A stretch of DNA of 64,000 bases from Synergistaceae bacterium UBA6101 (GTDB lineage: Bacteria > Synergistota > Synergistia > Synergistales > Synergistaceae), in NCBI GenBank assembly GCA_002428495.1, contig DIWR01000023.1, forward strand, positions 62,001-126,000, in the 5' to 3' direction. The notes beneath the pieces are model-generated. The model made no database searches and was not told the DNA's origin. It saw nothing but the letters and a program-made list of their open reading frames with translations. The translations under genes and the position numbers were made by a program. The stretch's first letter is position 1; each line of letters opens with the position of its first letter. Positions 1 through 8,739 of the stretch are shown here, one piece after another.

Positions 1-113
1 TCCTGCATGAAAAACGCCCCCCACTTATAATGTTCATCGAATGGCCAATACTATAATCTTAATTTCTTTGCTTGTATAGTATAAAAAGACCATTGTGATA
101 ATATTGCTCTTTG
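1..113. other. Upstream stretch without a recognised gene
   Basis: No start codon with a ribosome binding site and no coding frame is seen here on either strand. The sequence is AT-rich and lies upstream of the metY promoter. It may be the end of an intergenic region that begins outside the window. Confidence 0.4.
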
Positions 114-142
114 TTGACATTATTATATGCGAAGATTAGAAT
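114..142 (+). promoter_or_regulatory. Predicted sigma-70 type promoter of metY
   Basis: TTGACA at 114-119 and TAGAAT at 137-142 are separated by 17 bases, a near-consensus housekeeping promoter. Transcription would start near 149, giving a leader of about 190 bases before the metY start at 339. Confidence 0.6.
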
Positions 143-148
143 TTCCGC

Positions 149-338
149 TAATACTGCTCAGTCCTGAGGGGAAGTAAAAGCCTGTTCATGGCCATTTATT
201 GGACATTTTGGGATATCATGATGATATGTCATGCAGAATGCTCCTAACTGATGGATCAGGCGCGATAGTTTCTGTCGTTTCCACCGGGCCGGATCTGTCG
301 AAGATCCTGTCTTTTACCTTATTTAAGGAGGAATACAT
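149..338 (+). promoter_or_regulatory. Long 5' leader of metY, possible cis-regulatory RNA
   Basis: About 190 bases lie between the predicted transcription start and metY. A short hairpin (GGATC at 291-295 with GATCC at 303-307) is followed by TGTCTTTTA, which resembles a weak terminator or attenuator just before the ribosome binding site AAGGAGG near 325. I looked for SAM-I, SAM-II, cobalamin and TPP riboswitch core motifs and do not recognise any. Regulation by methionine or sulfur status is a guess from the gene it precedes. Confidence 0.3.
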
Positions 339-1637
339 ATGTCAGACAACGGAAAAAACTTTGGCATGATGACGAGAGCTCTTCACAGCGGCTGGAAAAA
401 CGACCCTGCCACGGGTGCATCGGGGCTGCCGGTCTATATCACCTCCGCATACCAGTTTAAAAGCACAGAGCATGCAGCCAGGCTGTTCAGCCTTTCGGAG
501 GAGGGATACATCTATTCGAGGCTTTCAAACCCAACAGTATCTGCCTTTGAAGAGGGCCTAAATTCACTTGAAGGCGGAAGCGGCTGCGTATCCCTTTCTT
601 CAGGCCAGTCTGCGTTTACCCACCTTATAGCAGCTTTATGTTCCAGCGGCGACAACATGGTCGTATCCAAAAAAATATACGGAGGGACGCTCACTCTCCT
701 CCAAAATGTTTTTTCCAGGTTCGGCATAAATACCATACTTGTTGACAGTGACCATCCCTGTCAGGTGGAGCAGGCGATAAATGATGAGACGCGCGGCATT
801 ATAACCGAGACGATCGGAAATCCGATCATGAACGTCGCGCCCCTGGAAGCGCTTGCCAGGATAGCGAAACGGCAGGGAGTGCCTCTGATAATCGATAACA
901 CCTTTGCCTCCCCTGTCCTTTGCCGGCCAATAGAGTGGGGTGCAAACGCGGTCATACACTCTACAACGAAATATATCTCAGGCAACGGGAACGTGATCGG
1001 CGGGGCGATCATTGACGGGGGCAATTTCGACTGGTCCGCCTATCCGGATAAATTCCCCGGGATAGCCAAACCGGACCCTGCTTACCATAATATCGTCTTT
1101 GCTGAAAAGTTCGGAAACTCAGCCCTTTACGCGAAGTTGCATATGGCAATGGTGCGCGACCTTGGAGGATGCCAGTCTCCTTTTGATGCTTATCTTCTCC
1201 ATCTCTCACTTGGAACACTGCCACTCAGGATGGAGAGGCACAGCAGGAACGCTCTGGAGACAGCTCAGTTCCTGGAAAGACACCCCTCAGTAGAATGGGT
1301 AAGATATCCCGGACTTTCAAGCCATCCGCAGAATGACATGGCAAAGGTATATCTTAAAGGTGGATGCGGCGGGATGATCGCATTCTCTGTTAAAGGCGGG
1401 ATCGAGGCAGGAAAGAAATTCATCGAAGCCCTTGATCTCATTGGACATATGGCTAACCTGGGAGACTCAAGGACGATAGTCATCCATCCTGCGAGCACGA
1501 CACACAGCCAGCTTACGCCTCAACAGAGGGAAGCTGCAGGGATTGGGGAAGGACTGATCAGGCTGAGCGTTGGGCTGGAAGACATCGACGATATCATCGA
1601 AGATCTTTCGGCAGCGCTTTCGTCTGCCTCTGTTTAA
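339..1637 (+). CDS. metY: O-acetylhomoserine sulfhydrylase family PLP enzyme
   Basis: A 432-residue enzyme of the Cys/Met metabolism PLP-dependent family. Such proteins replace the acetyl group of O-acetylhomoserine with sulfide or methanethiol to give homocysteine or methionine; close relatives are methionine gamma-lyases. The PLP lysine is K211 in the motif HSTTKYISG, and the aspartate that pairs with the PLP ring is D186 in IIDNTFA. The length and the long insert near residues 225-260 fit the O-acetylhomoserine group better than the ~400-residue gamma-lyases. The ATG is preceded by AAGGAGG at good spacing. The gene has its own promoter and leader and ends at a strong hairpin, so it appears monocistronic. 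A lyase role cannot be excluded. Confidence 0.85.
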   Translation: MSDNGKNFGMMTRALHSGWKNDPATGASGLPVYITSAYQFKSTEHAARLFSLSEEGYIYSRLSNPTVSAFEEGLNSLEGGSGCVSLSSGQSAFTHLIAALCSSGDNMVVSKKIYGGTLTLLQNVFSRFGINTILVDSDHPCQVEQAINDETRGIITETIGNPIMNVAPLEALARIAKRQGVPLIIDNTFASPVLCRPIEWGANAVIHSTTKYISGNGNVIGGAIIDGGNFDWSAYPDKFPGIAKPDPAYHNIVFAEKFGNSALYAKLHMAMVRDLGGCQSPFDAYLLHLSLGTLPLRMERHSRNALETAQFLERHPSVEWVRYPGLSSHPQNDMAKVYLKGGCGGMIAFSVKGGIEAGKKFIEALDLIGHMANLGDSRTIVIHPASTTHSQLTPQQREAAGIGEGLIRLSVGLEDIDDIIEDLSAALSSASV

Positions 1638-1660
1638 TTATCTTTAAGACAGACAAAAGG

Positions 1661-1705
1661 CTGAAGATATGCCGGTGGGTAACATTGGCATATCTTCAGT
1701 CTTTA
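1661..1705. terminator. Bidirectional terminator between metY and ppnP
   Basis: A perfect 13-bp stem (CTGAAGATATGCC at 1661-1673 with its complement at 1687-1699) and a 13-base loop are followed by TCTTTAT. It lies between convergent genes and has a T-rich run on both sides, so it can stop both. Confidence 0.7.
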
Positions 1706-1744
1706 TAGAAATGGGAAAAATCAGTGATATTTTATTCTTCAGTG

Positions 1745-2068
1745 TTAGCTGAGCGGGATGTATGAGCAGACATACTGTACCGGGACATAGCAACGGAATC
1801 CAAACTTGCTGTTGCCCGGCAGGTTGAAAGTCTCTCCGGCCTTGATCTCAATGTATTCTGTAGTCCCGGGGAGGCGTACCTGACATGCCCCATCGATGAT
1901 ATCCATTATCTCTGCGTCACCTGTCCCAAATTCGTAATCACCGGGCAGGAAAAGTCCGAGAGTCTTGCGGTCGCCGTCTGCGGTGTAGATAGTGTGGCTG
2001 ACGACTTTCCCGTCAAAGTATACGTTCGCCTTGGCAATAGCTGTTACATTTTCGAGCTTTTCTATCAT
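1745..2068 (-). CDS. ppnP: Pyrimidine/purine nucleoside phosphorylase (PpnP/YaiE, DUF1255)
   Basis: A 107-residue single-domain cupin-like protein. Members of the YaiE/PpnP family phosphorolyse nucleosides such as uridine, adenosine and guanosine into base and ribose 1-phosphate. The family pattern is clear: an early YFDGKVVSH segment, then LGLFLPGDYEFGT, then a central MDIIDGACQVRLPG and a late GETFNLPGNSKFGFR. It is slightly longer at the N-terminus than the ~94-residue E. coli protein. GGAGG lies upstream of the ATG. The gene is transcribed divergently from nudC, and both act on nucleosides or nucleotides, suggesting salvage; that link is only contextual. Confidence 0.85.
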   Translation of the reverse strand: MIEKLENVTAIAKANVYFDGKVVSHTIYTADGDRKTLGLFLPGDYEFGTGDAEIMDIIDGACQVRLPGTTEYIEIKAGETFNLPGNSKFGFRCYVPVQYVCSYIPLS

Positions 2069-2186
2069 CTGGTTACGACCTCCTGATTAAATTGAATGTC
2101 TGATTATGATAGTGTTATTTTGCACATACGTCTAGTACAATGAGATAGTTTGATCAAAACGACATAAATAATATGGGGGAAACATC

Positions 2187-2975
2187 TTGAGCAAATATTA
2201 TATTTTCTGCAACGGCAGGATCCTGCTCAAAAACGAGGGCTTCGAACTGCCGGATACTGGATCAGACAAAGAACTTGAGTCGTTTTTTAAAGCAAGCGGG
2301 AACGTGGACAGAGAAGATCCCAAAGGCGACATATGGGCTGAGATCGATCCCGGATCAGAGCTGCCGGATAAGTACGTGCTTCTGGAGAGAAGGTCGATAT
2401 GGCCAACCTTTGAAGAGAAGGAGTTTTTCAGGGCCGGCAGGGCTTTTCACCTCATGGACTGGCAGAGGGCCAACAGATATTGCGGGGCCTGCGGAAGCCA
2501 GACTTCGTATGACCATGCTGAGGGGGCAATGAGATGCCCCTGCTGCGGGGAAATATATTATCCCGTTATCTCTCCGGCCATAATCGTTGCAGTTGAAAAG
2601 GACGGTAAGCTTCTGATGGGTCACGGTGTCAATTTTCCCCCCGGGAGATTCAGTGTCCTGGCAGGGTTTGTAGAGCCAGGGGAGAGCCTGGAAGAGTGCG
2701 TCAGCAGAGAAGTATATGAAGAAACAAAAATAAGGGTGAAAAACATAAAATATTTCGGAAGCCAGCCCTGGCCCTTCCCTCGTTCCCTTATGCTTGGCTT
2801 TAATGCGGAATGGGAGAGCGGTGAGATAGAGGTGGACGGTCTGGAAGTGACTGAAGCATCCTGGTTCGCGCCGCACGAGATCCCTGACGTTTTTCGGGGG
2901 CTGAGTATTTCATGGAAGCTGATAGAAAATTTTATCAAAAACCGTTCACAAACTACCGATGCGGTTATAGCCTGA
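2187..2975 (+). CDS. nudC: NAD(H) pyrophosphatase / Nudix hydrolase NudC
   Basis: A 262-residue protein with the NudC order: an N-terminal domain, a four-cysteine zinc ribbon near residues 97-118 (CGACG and CPCCG), then a Nudix domain. The Nudix box runs from GFVEPGE to REVYEETK, and the diagnostic SQPWPFPRS motif of NADH pyrophosphatases follows it. These enzymes cleave NAD(H) to NMN(H) and AMP and can remove NAD caps from RNA. One small oddity is Lys in place of the usual Gly in the EExG part of the Nudix box. Translation probably starts at TTG 2187 behind GGGGGA. No other in-frame start has a better binding site. Confidence 0.88.
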   Translation: MSKYYIFCNGRILLKNEGFELPDTGSDKELESFFKASGNVDREDPKGDIWAEIDPGSELPDKYVLLERRSIWPTFEEKEFFRAGRAFHLMDWQRANRYCGACGSQTSYDHAEGAMRCPCCGEIYYPVISPAIIVAVEKDGKLLMGHGVNFPPGRFSVLAGFVEPGESLEECVSREVYEETKIRVKNIKYFGSQPWPFPRSLMLGFNAEWESGEIEVDGLEVTEASWFAPHEIPDVFRGLSISWKLIENFIKNRSQTTDAVIA

Positions 2976-3038
2976 ATGTATGACAATATTGCAAATACAC
3001 GTAAACAAATGTATTAATGCAATGTGGAGGCGAAACTG

Positions 3039-3848
3039 ATGGCATTAGTCAGGAAAAATTTAATTTTTGTTTCTTTAGCGGTGTTGGCCTTCTTACTATT
3101 CATGCCCGGCCTTTCTGAAGCAAATCTGAGTGCTGATGATGCGAAGACGGTATGGTCAAGGGTAGCTAAAGCGACAGAGCTGACGGATCTCCCCTTTAAT
3201 GTCAAGCAGGAAACAGTGCCCAACGCATGGGTGACTAACGACAGTTCCGTTACTGTGACCACTGGATTGCTTGAGCTCCTTGACACACAGTCAGAATTGT
3301 ATGGGGTTTTATCTCATGAAGCCGGACACGCTAAACTTAACCATTATGAAAACACGGTGAAAAGGGGAGTAGGCTTGTCTGTGGCCGCAGCGTTATTTGG
3401 AAAATTGTTCGGTGGAGGTATAGCCGAGACAGCGGCAGGAGTCGGGGCAAACCTTGCTTATGCCGGATGGAGCAGGGAGCAGGAAGTTGAGGCAGATGAC
3501 TATTCTGTACATCTTGCACATAAGATGGGAGAAGATCCAGTGGGCCTATACAGCGCCCTTCTCAAACTTTCTAAAAGCGGGAAAAGGGGTGAGCCCAGCG
3601 GCTTCAACTCACATCCGCCCGATGAGCGGAGACTTTTGCATCTCAGGAACGAGATACTCAGCCTGAACCCTAAGGCAAAGTTTCCTGACGGCTCAGAAAA
3701 AGAAGCTGTTCAGCAGCCGCAGTCTTATTCTGTTGGTGAGCCGGAGAATACAGCTGCCCAAAAAGGCGGATATGACATAGACGCAGCAATTGAGCGAATG
3801 AAAAAGGAAGAGGCGGCAAAGGCAAAAGCCGGAGAGCAAAACAGCTGA
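3039..3848 (+). CDS. Secreted M48-family metallopeptidase
   Basis: About 269 residues. An N-terminal signal segment (VSLAVLAFLLFMPGLSEA) targets it to the envelope. The zinc motif HEAGH follows in VLSHEAGHAKLNH, and the third ligand region is the EQEVEADDYSV segment. The fold and motifs match M48 peptidases of the BepA/YcaL/LoiP type, which trim or quality-control outer-membrane proteins. The C-terminal ~50 residues are charged and low in complexity (KKEEAAKAKAGE). I place the start at ATG 3039, because GGAGG at 3026-3030 is correctly spaced for it and overlaps the alternative GTG at 3024. The stop overlaps the start of cobO by one base. Confidence 0.8.
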   Translation: MALVRKNLIFVSLAVLAFLLFMPGLSEANLSADDAKTVWSRVAKATELTDLPFNVKQETVPNAWVTNDSSVTVTTGLLELLDTQSELYGVLSHEAGHAKLNHYENTVKRGVGLSVAAALFGKLFGGGIAETAAGVGANLAYAGWSREQEVEADDYSVHLAHKMGEDPVGLYSALLKLSKSGKRGEPSGFNSHPPDERRLLHLRNEILSLNPKAKFPDGSEKEAVQQPQSYSVGEPENTAAQKGGYDIDAAIERMKKEEAAKAKAGEQNS

Positions 3849-4375
3849 TGTTTGGAGAAAAGGGCCAGGTCCACATATACACAGGAAACGGCAAAGGAAA
3901 GACCACCTCATCTTTGGGGCTTGCTATGAGGGCTTTGGGACATGGAGCCCATGTTACTGTCATACAGTTCATGAAAGGCTGGAAGGATTATGGTGAACTG
4001 ATCACCGCCTCAAAGCTTGAGGGATTTGAAATGATACAGACAGGAAGACCTGACTATGTATATAAAGGAAAAGAGCAGCCTGAGGATTATGAAGAGGCAG
4101 AAAGAGGCATTGAAACAGCACTTCGCGTCATGAGTTCGGGGAAGTGCGACATGCTTATACTGGATGAGATAAATGTGGCGCTTGAATATGGACTGGTCAC
4201 TCTTGACTCAGTTATGGAACTGGTAAAGAACAAGCCGTTTGGTATGGAACTTGTTCTCACCGGAAGAGGCGCTCACAGGGATCTTATTGAACTTGCCGAC
4301 CTTGTTACAGAGATGCAAGAGGTAAAGCACCCGTTTAAAGAGGGAATAACAGCAAGAAAAGGGGTAGAATTTTAG
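3848..4375 (+). CDS. cobO: Cob(I)yrinic acid a,c-diamide adenosyltransferase
   Basis: A 175-residue P-loop protein of the CobO/BtuR/CobA family, which transfers the adenosyl group of ATP to cobalt(I) corrinoids in adenosylcobalamin synthesis or salvage. The Walker A is GNGKGKTTS near residue 11, the VIQFMKGW segment follows it, and the Walker B region is MLILDEINVALEYG. The length and the C-terminal KHPFKEGITARKGVEF are typical. The gene is coupled to the M48 peptidase by a one-base stop/start overlap. No other cobalamin gene is in the window, so it may serve salvaged corrinoids for B12-dependent amino acid fermentation; this is inferred. Confidence 0.9.
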   Translation: MFGEKGQVHIYTGNGKGKTTSSLGLAMRALGHGAHVTVIQFMKGWKDYGELITASKLEGFEMIQTGRPDYVYKGKEQPEDYEEAERGIETALRVMSSGKCDMLILDEINVALEYGLVTLDSVMELVKNKPFGMELVLTGRGAHRDLIELADLVTEMQEVKHPFKEGITARKGVEF

Positions 4376-4404
4376 TTGACAGGGAATGTGATACAAGTTA
4401 AACT
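4376..4404 (+). promoter_or_regulatory. Predicted promoter of rubrerythrin
   Basis: TTGACA at 4376-4381 and TAAACT at 4399-4404 have a 17-base spacer. They start inside the cobO stop region and precede an AT-rich leader to the rubrerythrin start at 4470. Confidence 0.5.
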
Positions 4405-4469
4405 AAAATAGTTTTAAATTAAACCATTTAAACAAAAAATATCATATAAACAGTCAGGGAGGAAAAACA

Positions 4470-4964
4470 ATGAAGACAAATGAAAACCTTGCAACAGCAT
4501 TTGCAGGAGAATCACAGGCCAACAGAAAATATCTCTGCTTTGCAGCCCAGGCAGAAAAAGAGGGATTTGACAGTATAGCACGCCTTTTCCGCGCAACAGC
4601 GGAAGCAGAAACCATCCACGCATTTGCGGAATTCAAGGCAAAGGGCGGAATAGGTACCACTGCTGAGAACCTTACCGCAGCAAAAGACGGAGAGACATAC
4701 GAGTTCACTGAGATGTACCCGCCGATGATAGAAGATGCAAAGGCCGAAGGAAACAACGAGGCGGCACGCATATTCCATTATGCCAACGAAGCAGAGAAAG
4801 TACATGCTCGTCTTTATGACGAGGCACTTTCAAACCTCGGAAATGAGCCTGAGGGACAGGATTACTACCTTTGCCCGATCTGCGGCTATATCCACAAGGG
4901 CAAAGAATCAACGAGCCCATGCCCGATCTGCGGAGCCAAACCCTCGATATTCAAGAAGTTCTAG
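4470..4964 (+). CDS. rbr: Rubrerythrin
   Basis: A 164-residue non-haem di-iron protein that reduces hydrogen peroxide in anaerobes. The N-terminal ferritin-like four-helix part carries the glutamate/histidine ligands (for example AGESQANRKYLCFA and EAETIHAFAEF, then ANEAEKVHARLY). The C-terminal rubredoxin-like iron site has two CPICG pairs near residues 132-150. It is at the short end for the family, with a compact linker between the domains. GGAGG lies before the ATG, its own promoter is upstream and a terminator follows, so it is likely a single-gene unit. Strong, independent expression would fit an oxidative-stress role. Confidence 0.93.
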   Translation: MKTNENLATAFAGESQANRKYLCFAAQAEKEGFDSIARLFRATAEAETIHAFAEFKAKGGIGTTAENLTAAKDGETYEFTEMYPPMIEDAKAEGNNEAARIFHYANEAEKVHARLYDEALSNLGNEPEGQDYYLCPICGYIHKGKESTSPCPICGAKPSIFKKF

Positions 4965-5008
4965 TTATATCTATACACTAAGAAACAACCAGATTTGAAC
5001 CCTATAAG

Positions 5009-5050
5009 GCCGCGGACAGATCAATTTCCGCGGCTTTAATATTTTCCTTT
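5009..5050 (+). terminator. Rho-independent terminator after rubrerythrin
   Basis: GCCGCGGA at 5009-5016 pairs with TCCGCGGC at 5027-5034. The stem is followed by TTTAATATTTTCCTTTT. Confidence 0.8.
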
Positions 5051-5168
5051 TCAAATAACGAGAAAGGCGGGGCAAACGTTGAAACCATTCGACAGGGCAG
5101 GTTTTGGACCGAAGTTGTCCATGTTATAATAAGCTATTATCTTTGTCTCGGGAATGAGGGAATAGTCG

Positions 5169-7313
5169 ATGTGGTTTATGATCGTTAAATTTTTTCTTAA
5201 TCTTTTTTTCAGTATAGAAATAAAAGGATGGGAAAACTGGGAAAAAGCAAAAGAGGGAGTATTGATAGCTCCAAATTATGTATCCTTCATAGATCCTTTG
5301 ATTTTGGCAGTATTTCTTCCTGAAAAGGTTCCCTTTGCAATAGAAAGAAGGCTTACCAAGAAAAGATTCATAGGTCTGTTTCTGCCCCTCGCAGAAACCC
5401 ATATCCTAGACGCGGATGCTCCTCTTACACTGAAGTATTTCTTAAATCTGCTTAAAAATGGCGGAAGGTGCGTTATATTTCCCGAACTTCAGCCTACGAC
5501 CATCGGCAATCCGATGAAAGTTTCCCAGGGAGTGGCGATGATAGCTGACCACACCAAAGCCAGGATCCTTCCAGTAAACATAAAAGGTACAGAACTTACA
5601 CCATTTTCACGCATACAGCACAAACCTGGCCTGCGGTTTTTTTCCAAAGTCACCATAACGATCCTTCCGGCGACCGGTATAGATATACCAGATGACCTCA
5701 CAGGACCCAAAAGAGGAGCAGTTGCGGGCAGGGCACTGGAAAAGATCATGGACGAGGCGTCACTCGCGGCAAGAGTCAAGGATAAGCCCTTCTTTGACGT
5801 ATTACTGGATGCAAGAAAACAGTACGGGGGTAAATTCAGGCTTTTCTGCGACCATGGGCAGAAGCCGATAACCTACAATGGTTTTATAACCAGGGTGCTT
5901 CTCATCGAAGATGTGCTTAAAAACGCAGACATGGAGGGAGACAACATTGGTGTGCTTCTGCCAACCTCTTTGGGAGGGGTAGTTTCCATGTACTCGCTCC
6001 AGAAAATGGGGAAGATACCGGCAATGCTCAATTTTTCGCTGGGCGGCCGCTCCCTGGTGAACTGTTGCAGGACTGCATGCGTAAAGACGGTCGTCACGTC
6101 ACGAAAGTTTATTGAGCTTGGAAAACTGGAAGCTCTGATAAACGCAGTCGAGGAAGAGGGACTGAGGGTCGTATGGCTTGAAGACCTCGCTCCGGCAATA
6201 ACTAAGTTCAAAAAACTTTCCGCAGCGATAAGGACCATTTTTATAAAATCTAACCCGGTAATAGAGGGAGAGACAGACAAACCTGCAGTGATCCTTTTCA
6301 CATCAGGATCAGAGGGAGCGCCAAAGGGTGTCGTTCTCAGTTACAAAAACCTTCATACCAACCATGCCCAGATGTATACGAGGGTGGATTTCTACAGGTC
6401 AGACAGGATTTTGAACACGATGCCAATTTTCCACTCATTCGGGCTTTGCGGGGTGTTTATGCCAGTTACGCTGGGAATTTTCGTCTATTTCTACCCATCT
6501 CCCCTTCATTACAAGACTATATCTACAATTTGCTATGATGAACGTATAACATTTCTTTTTGCAACGGATACCTTCCTTGGAGGTTATGCAAGAGCTGCTT
6601 CTGACAACTATGACTTCGCTACGATACGGATGCTTGTGCAGGGAGGGGAGAAGCTGAAACATTCGACCCAGGAGCTCTGGTTCGAACGATTCAGCATAAG
6701 GATCACAGATGGATACGGAGTTACTGAAGCATCTCCGGTCGTTTCGAATAATTACTATGCTCATCATAAAAGCGGGACCGTCGGGCAGTTCGTTGCTGGA
6801 ATGCAGTACAGGATAGAGCCTGTTGAAGGAGTCCATGAGGGCGGGAGGCTCTGGATTAAAGGCCCGAACATAATGCTGGGCTACCTTAGGGCTACCAATC
6901 CCGGAGTTATTGAACCTCCAAAGGATGGATGGCACGATACCGGAGATATAGTGAGCGTAGACGAGGAAGGCTTTGTAAGGATACTGGGCAGGGCAAAAAG
7001 GTTTGCAAAGATCGGCGGGGAGATGATATCCATGGCTGCCGTAGAGGAAGTTCTTTCAGAAGCATGGCCCGATGAGAAGCATGCGGTAGTCATGATCAAG
7101 GGAGGTCCGAGAGGGGAAACTCTGTCGCTTGTAACTTCAAGGGCCGACCTTAAGCGTGACGAATTGCGCCAAACGCTGTCTGACTTTGGCGTAGCAGAGG
7201 TAGCAATACCCAAAAAAGTTTTGTTTATGGAAGATATCCCGCTTCTCTCAACAGGCAAGATAGATTATGTTTCACTTGAAGAGATCCTTAAGGACACAGA
7301 TGCGGATTCCTGA
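5169..7313 (+). CDS. Aas-like fusion: degenerate PlsC-type acyltransferase domain plus AMP-dependent acyl ligase
   Basis: A 714-residue protein laid out like Aas (2-acyl-glycerophosphoethanolamine acyltransferase/acyl-ACP synthetase). Residues ~1-195 form a PlsC-like domain and ~200-714 an adenylate-forming ligase. The ligase part is intact: LFTSGSEGAPKGVVLSY, DGYGVTEASP, GWHDTGD and a late STGKIDY lysine motif. In the acyltransferase part, block 1 reads NYVSFID where the family has NHxSxxD, so the catalytic His is Tyr (codon tat). The FPEG block reads FPEL. The acyltransferase is therefore probably inactive or altered, while the ligase should activate fatty acids with ATP. No membrane-spanning Aas permease-like segment was identified between the domains. 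GAGGGA precedes the ATG. Confidence 0.8.
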   Translation: MWFMIVKFFLNLFFSIEIKGWENWEKAKEGVLIAPNYVSFIDPLILAVFLPEKVPFAIERRLTKKRFIGLFLPLAETHILDADAPLTLKYFLNLLKNGGRCVIFPELQPTTIGNPMKVSQGVAMIADHTKARILPVNIKGTELTPFSRIQHKPGLRFFSKVTITILPATGIDIPDDLTGPKRGAVAGRALEKIMDEASLAARVKDKPFFDVLLDARKQYGGKFRLFCDHGQKPITYNGFITRVLLIEDVLKNADMEGDNIGVLLPTSLGGVVSMYSLQKMGKIPAMLNFSLGGRSLVNCCRTACVKTVVTSRKFIELGKLEALINAVEEEGLRVVWLEDLAPAITKFKKLSAAIRTIFIKSNPVIEGETDKPAVILFTSGSEGAPKGVVLSYKNLHTNHAQMYTRVDFYRSDRILNTMPIFHSFGLCGVFMPVTLGIFVYFYPSPLHYKTISTICYDERITFLFATDTFLGGYARAASDNYDFATIRMLVQGGEKLKHSTQELWFERFSIRITDGYGVTEASPVVSNNYYAHHKSGTVGQFVAGMQYRIEPVEGVHEGGRLWIKGPNIMLGYLRATNPGVIEPPKDGWHDTGDIVSVDEEGFVRILGRAKRFAKIGGEMISMAAVEEVLSEAWPDEKHAVVMIKGGPRGETLSLVTSRADLKRDELRQTLSDFGVAEVAIPKKVLFMEDIPLLSTGKIDYVSLEEILKDTDADS

Positions 7314-7429
7314 TCAAACGCTTATGAGCCATAGACCGAAATGAAATAAGTATCTTTAACTCAACTAAAGTCAAGAATAGGTATAGAATACTTTTTTCCT
7401 GAACTATCAGAAATTTTCGGAGGTGCATC

Positions 7430-8563
7430 TTGTTGGATCTCTTCTCAAATATGATCGCAGCTGTTACCTGGCAGAACATGGTAATGATGCTTGTTGGGGC
7501 TTTTCTGCTCTACCTTTCAATAGAAAAAAACTTTGAACCCACTCTGCTTTTGCCAATGGGTTTCGGTACGCTGCTCGTGAACCTCCCCCTTTCCTCCGCT
7601 ATAGATCAGTTGTCCGGGACTGAAGTCGTTGAAGGTGCATTGTCCATGCTCTTCAGGATGGGCATAGCAACTGAAATACTTCCTCTTCTCATTCTTATTG
7701 CAGTCGGTGCAATGTGTGACTTCGGGCCTCTGCTGGCAAACCCCAAGGTTTTCCTTTTCGGGCTCGCAGCGCAGATGGGGATATTTCTGACGATGGGGAT
7801 AGCCCTACTTCTGGGGTTCAACGTATATGAGGCTGCCTCCATAGGTATCATAGGAGCGGCTGACGGTCCCACATCGATATATGTGGCGACAAGATTTGCA
7901 CCTCACCTTTTAGGACCGATATCAGTCGCCGCGTACACATATATGGCTTTGGTGCCTCTGATCCAGCCCCCTGTCATAATGGCTATCACAACTGAAAAAG
8001 AACGCCGAATGAGAATGCCGGTTCCTACGAGGACGGTGACCAAAAGAGCGAGGATATTTTTCCCAATAGCCATTACTATTCTTGGTGGGATCATTGCTCC
8101 TGCTTCTGTATCGCTTCTGGGGTTTGTGATGTTTGGAAACCTCCTCAGAGAGAGTGGAGTCACCGAACGCCTCTCACAGGCGGCACAGAATGAGATGGCA
8201 AACATTGTTACTATCCTTCTTGGTTTTTCGATTTCGGCGACAATGACCGGAGAGAAATTTGTAAACATGAGCACCCTGATAATTATCGCTATGGGGCTTG
8301 TGGCCTTTGTTCTCGACACTGCTGGCGGAGTTTTTACTGCAAAAGCCTTGAACCTTTTTCTTCCGGCAGGCAAGAAAATCAATCCTATGGTAGGTGCCGC
8401 CGGCATCTCAGCCTTTCCGATGTCAGCAAGGACTATCCAGAAAATGGGGCAGAAAGCTGATCCTTCAAATTATCTCCTAATGCATGCCGTAGGCGCCAAC
8501 GTCGCCGGCCAGATCGGGTCTGTGCTTGCAGGAGGAGTTCTTCTTGCCTACCTGGGCGGCTAA
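7430..8563 (+). CDS. Na+-translocating decarboxylase, membrane beta subunit (GcdB/OadB/MmdB family)
   Basis: A 377-residue polytopic membrane protein. The beta subunit of glutaconyl-, oxaloacetate- or methylmalonyl-CoA decarboxylases removes CO2 from carboxybiotin and pumps Na+ outward. Family signatures are visible: GAMCDFGPLLANPK, GIIGAADGPTSIYV and the late GAAGISAFPMSAR. Translation begins at TTG 7430 behind GGAGG with a 6-base gap; TTG 7433 is also possible. No carboxyltransferase, biotin-carrier or gamma subunit gene lies in the window, so the partner enzyme must be encoded elsewhere and the substrate cannot be named. Confidence 0.85.
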   Translation: MLDLFSNMIAAVTWQNMVMMLVGAFLLYLSIEKNFEPTLLLPMGFGTLLVNLPLSSAIDQLSGTEVVEGALSMLFRMGIATEILPLLILIAVGAMCDFGPLLANPKVFLFGLAAQMGIFLTMGIALLLGFNVYEAASIGIIGAADGPTSIYVATRFAPHLLGPISVAAYTYMALVPLIQPPVIMAITTEKERRMRMPVPTRTVTKRARIFFPIAITILGGIIAPASVSLLGFVMFGNLLRESGVTERLSQAAQNEMANIVTILLGFSISATMTGEKFVNMSTLIIIAMGLVAFVLDTAGGVFTAKALNLFLPAGKKINPMVGAAGISAFPMSARTIQKMGQKADPSNYLLMHAVGANVAGQIGSVLAGGVLLAYLGG

Positions 8564-8693
8564 GGATCCCCGACAGTTTCCCCCAATTTTTTAGTGTTCA
8601 ATGATCCGTCCGACTTTTTTGTCAGGCTTAAATATTGTTGCACTTTAGCAGTAAAATATGATTTATTTTTACAGCAAACATGAATTTAATTTA

Positions 8694-8722
8694 TTTATTG
8701 TGTCTGATTATTCTGTTATAAT
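8694..8722 (+). promoter_or_regulatory. Predicted extended -10 promoter of the YjiH-like gene
   Basis: TGTTATAAT at 8714-8722 is a consensus -10 with the extended TGN element, behind a weak TTTATT -35 at 8694-8699. Upstream, GCAGTAAAA at 8648-8656 and TTTTACAGC at 8667-8675 form a near-perfect inverted repeat that could be an operator. Confidence 0.45.
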
Positions 8723-8739
8723 TGCAATAAGTTTAGGAG

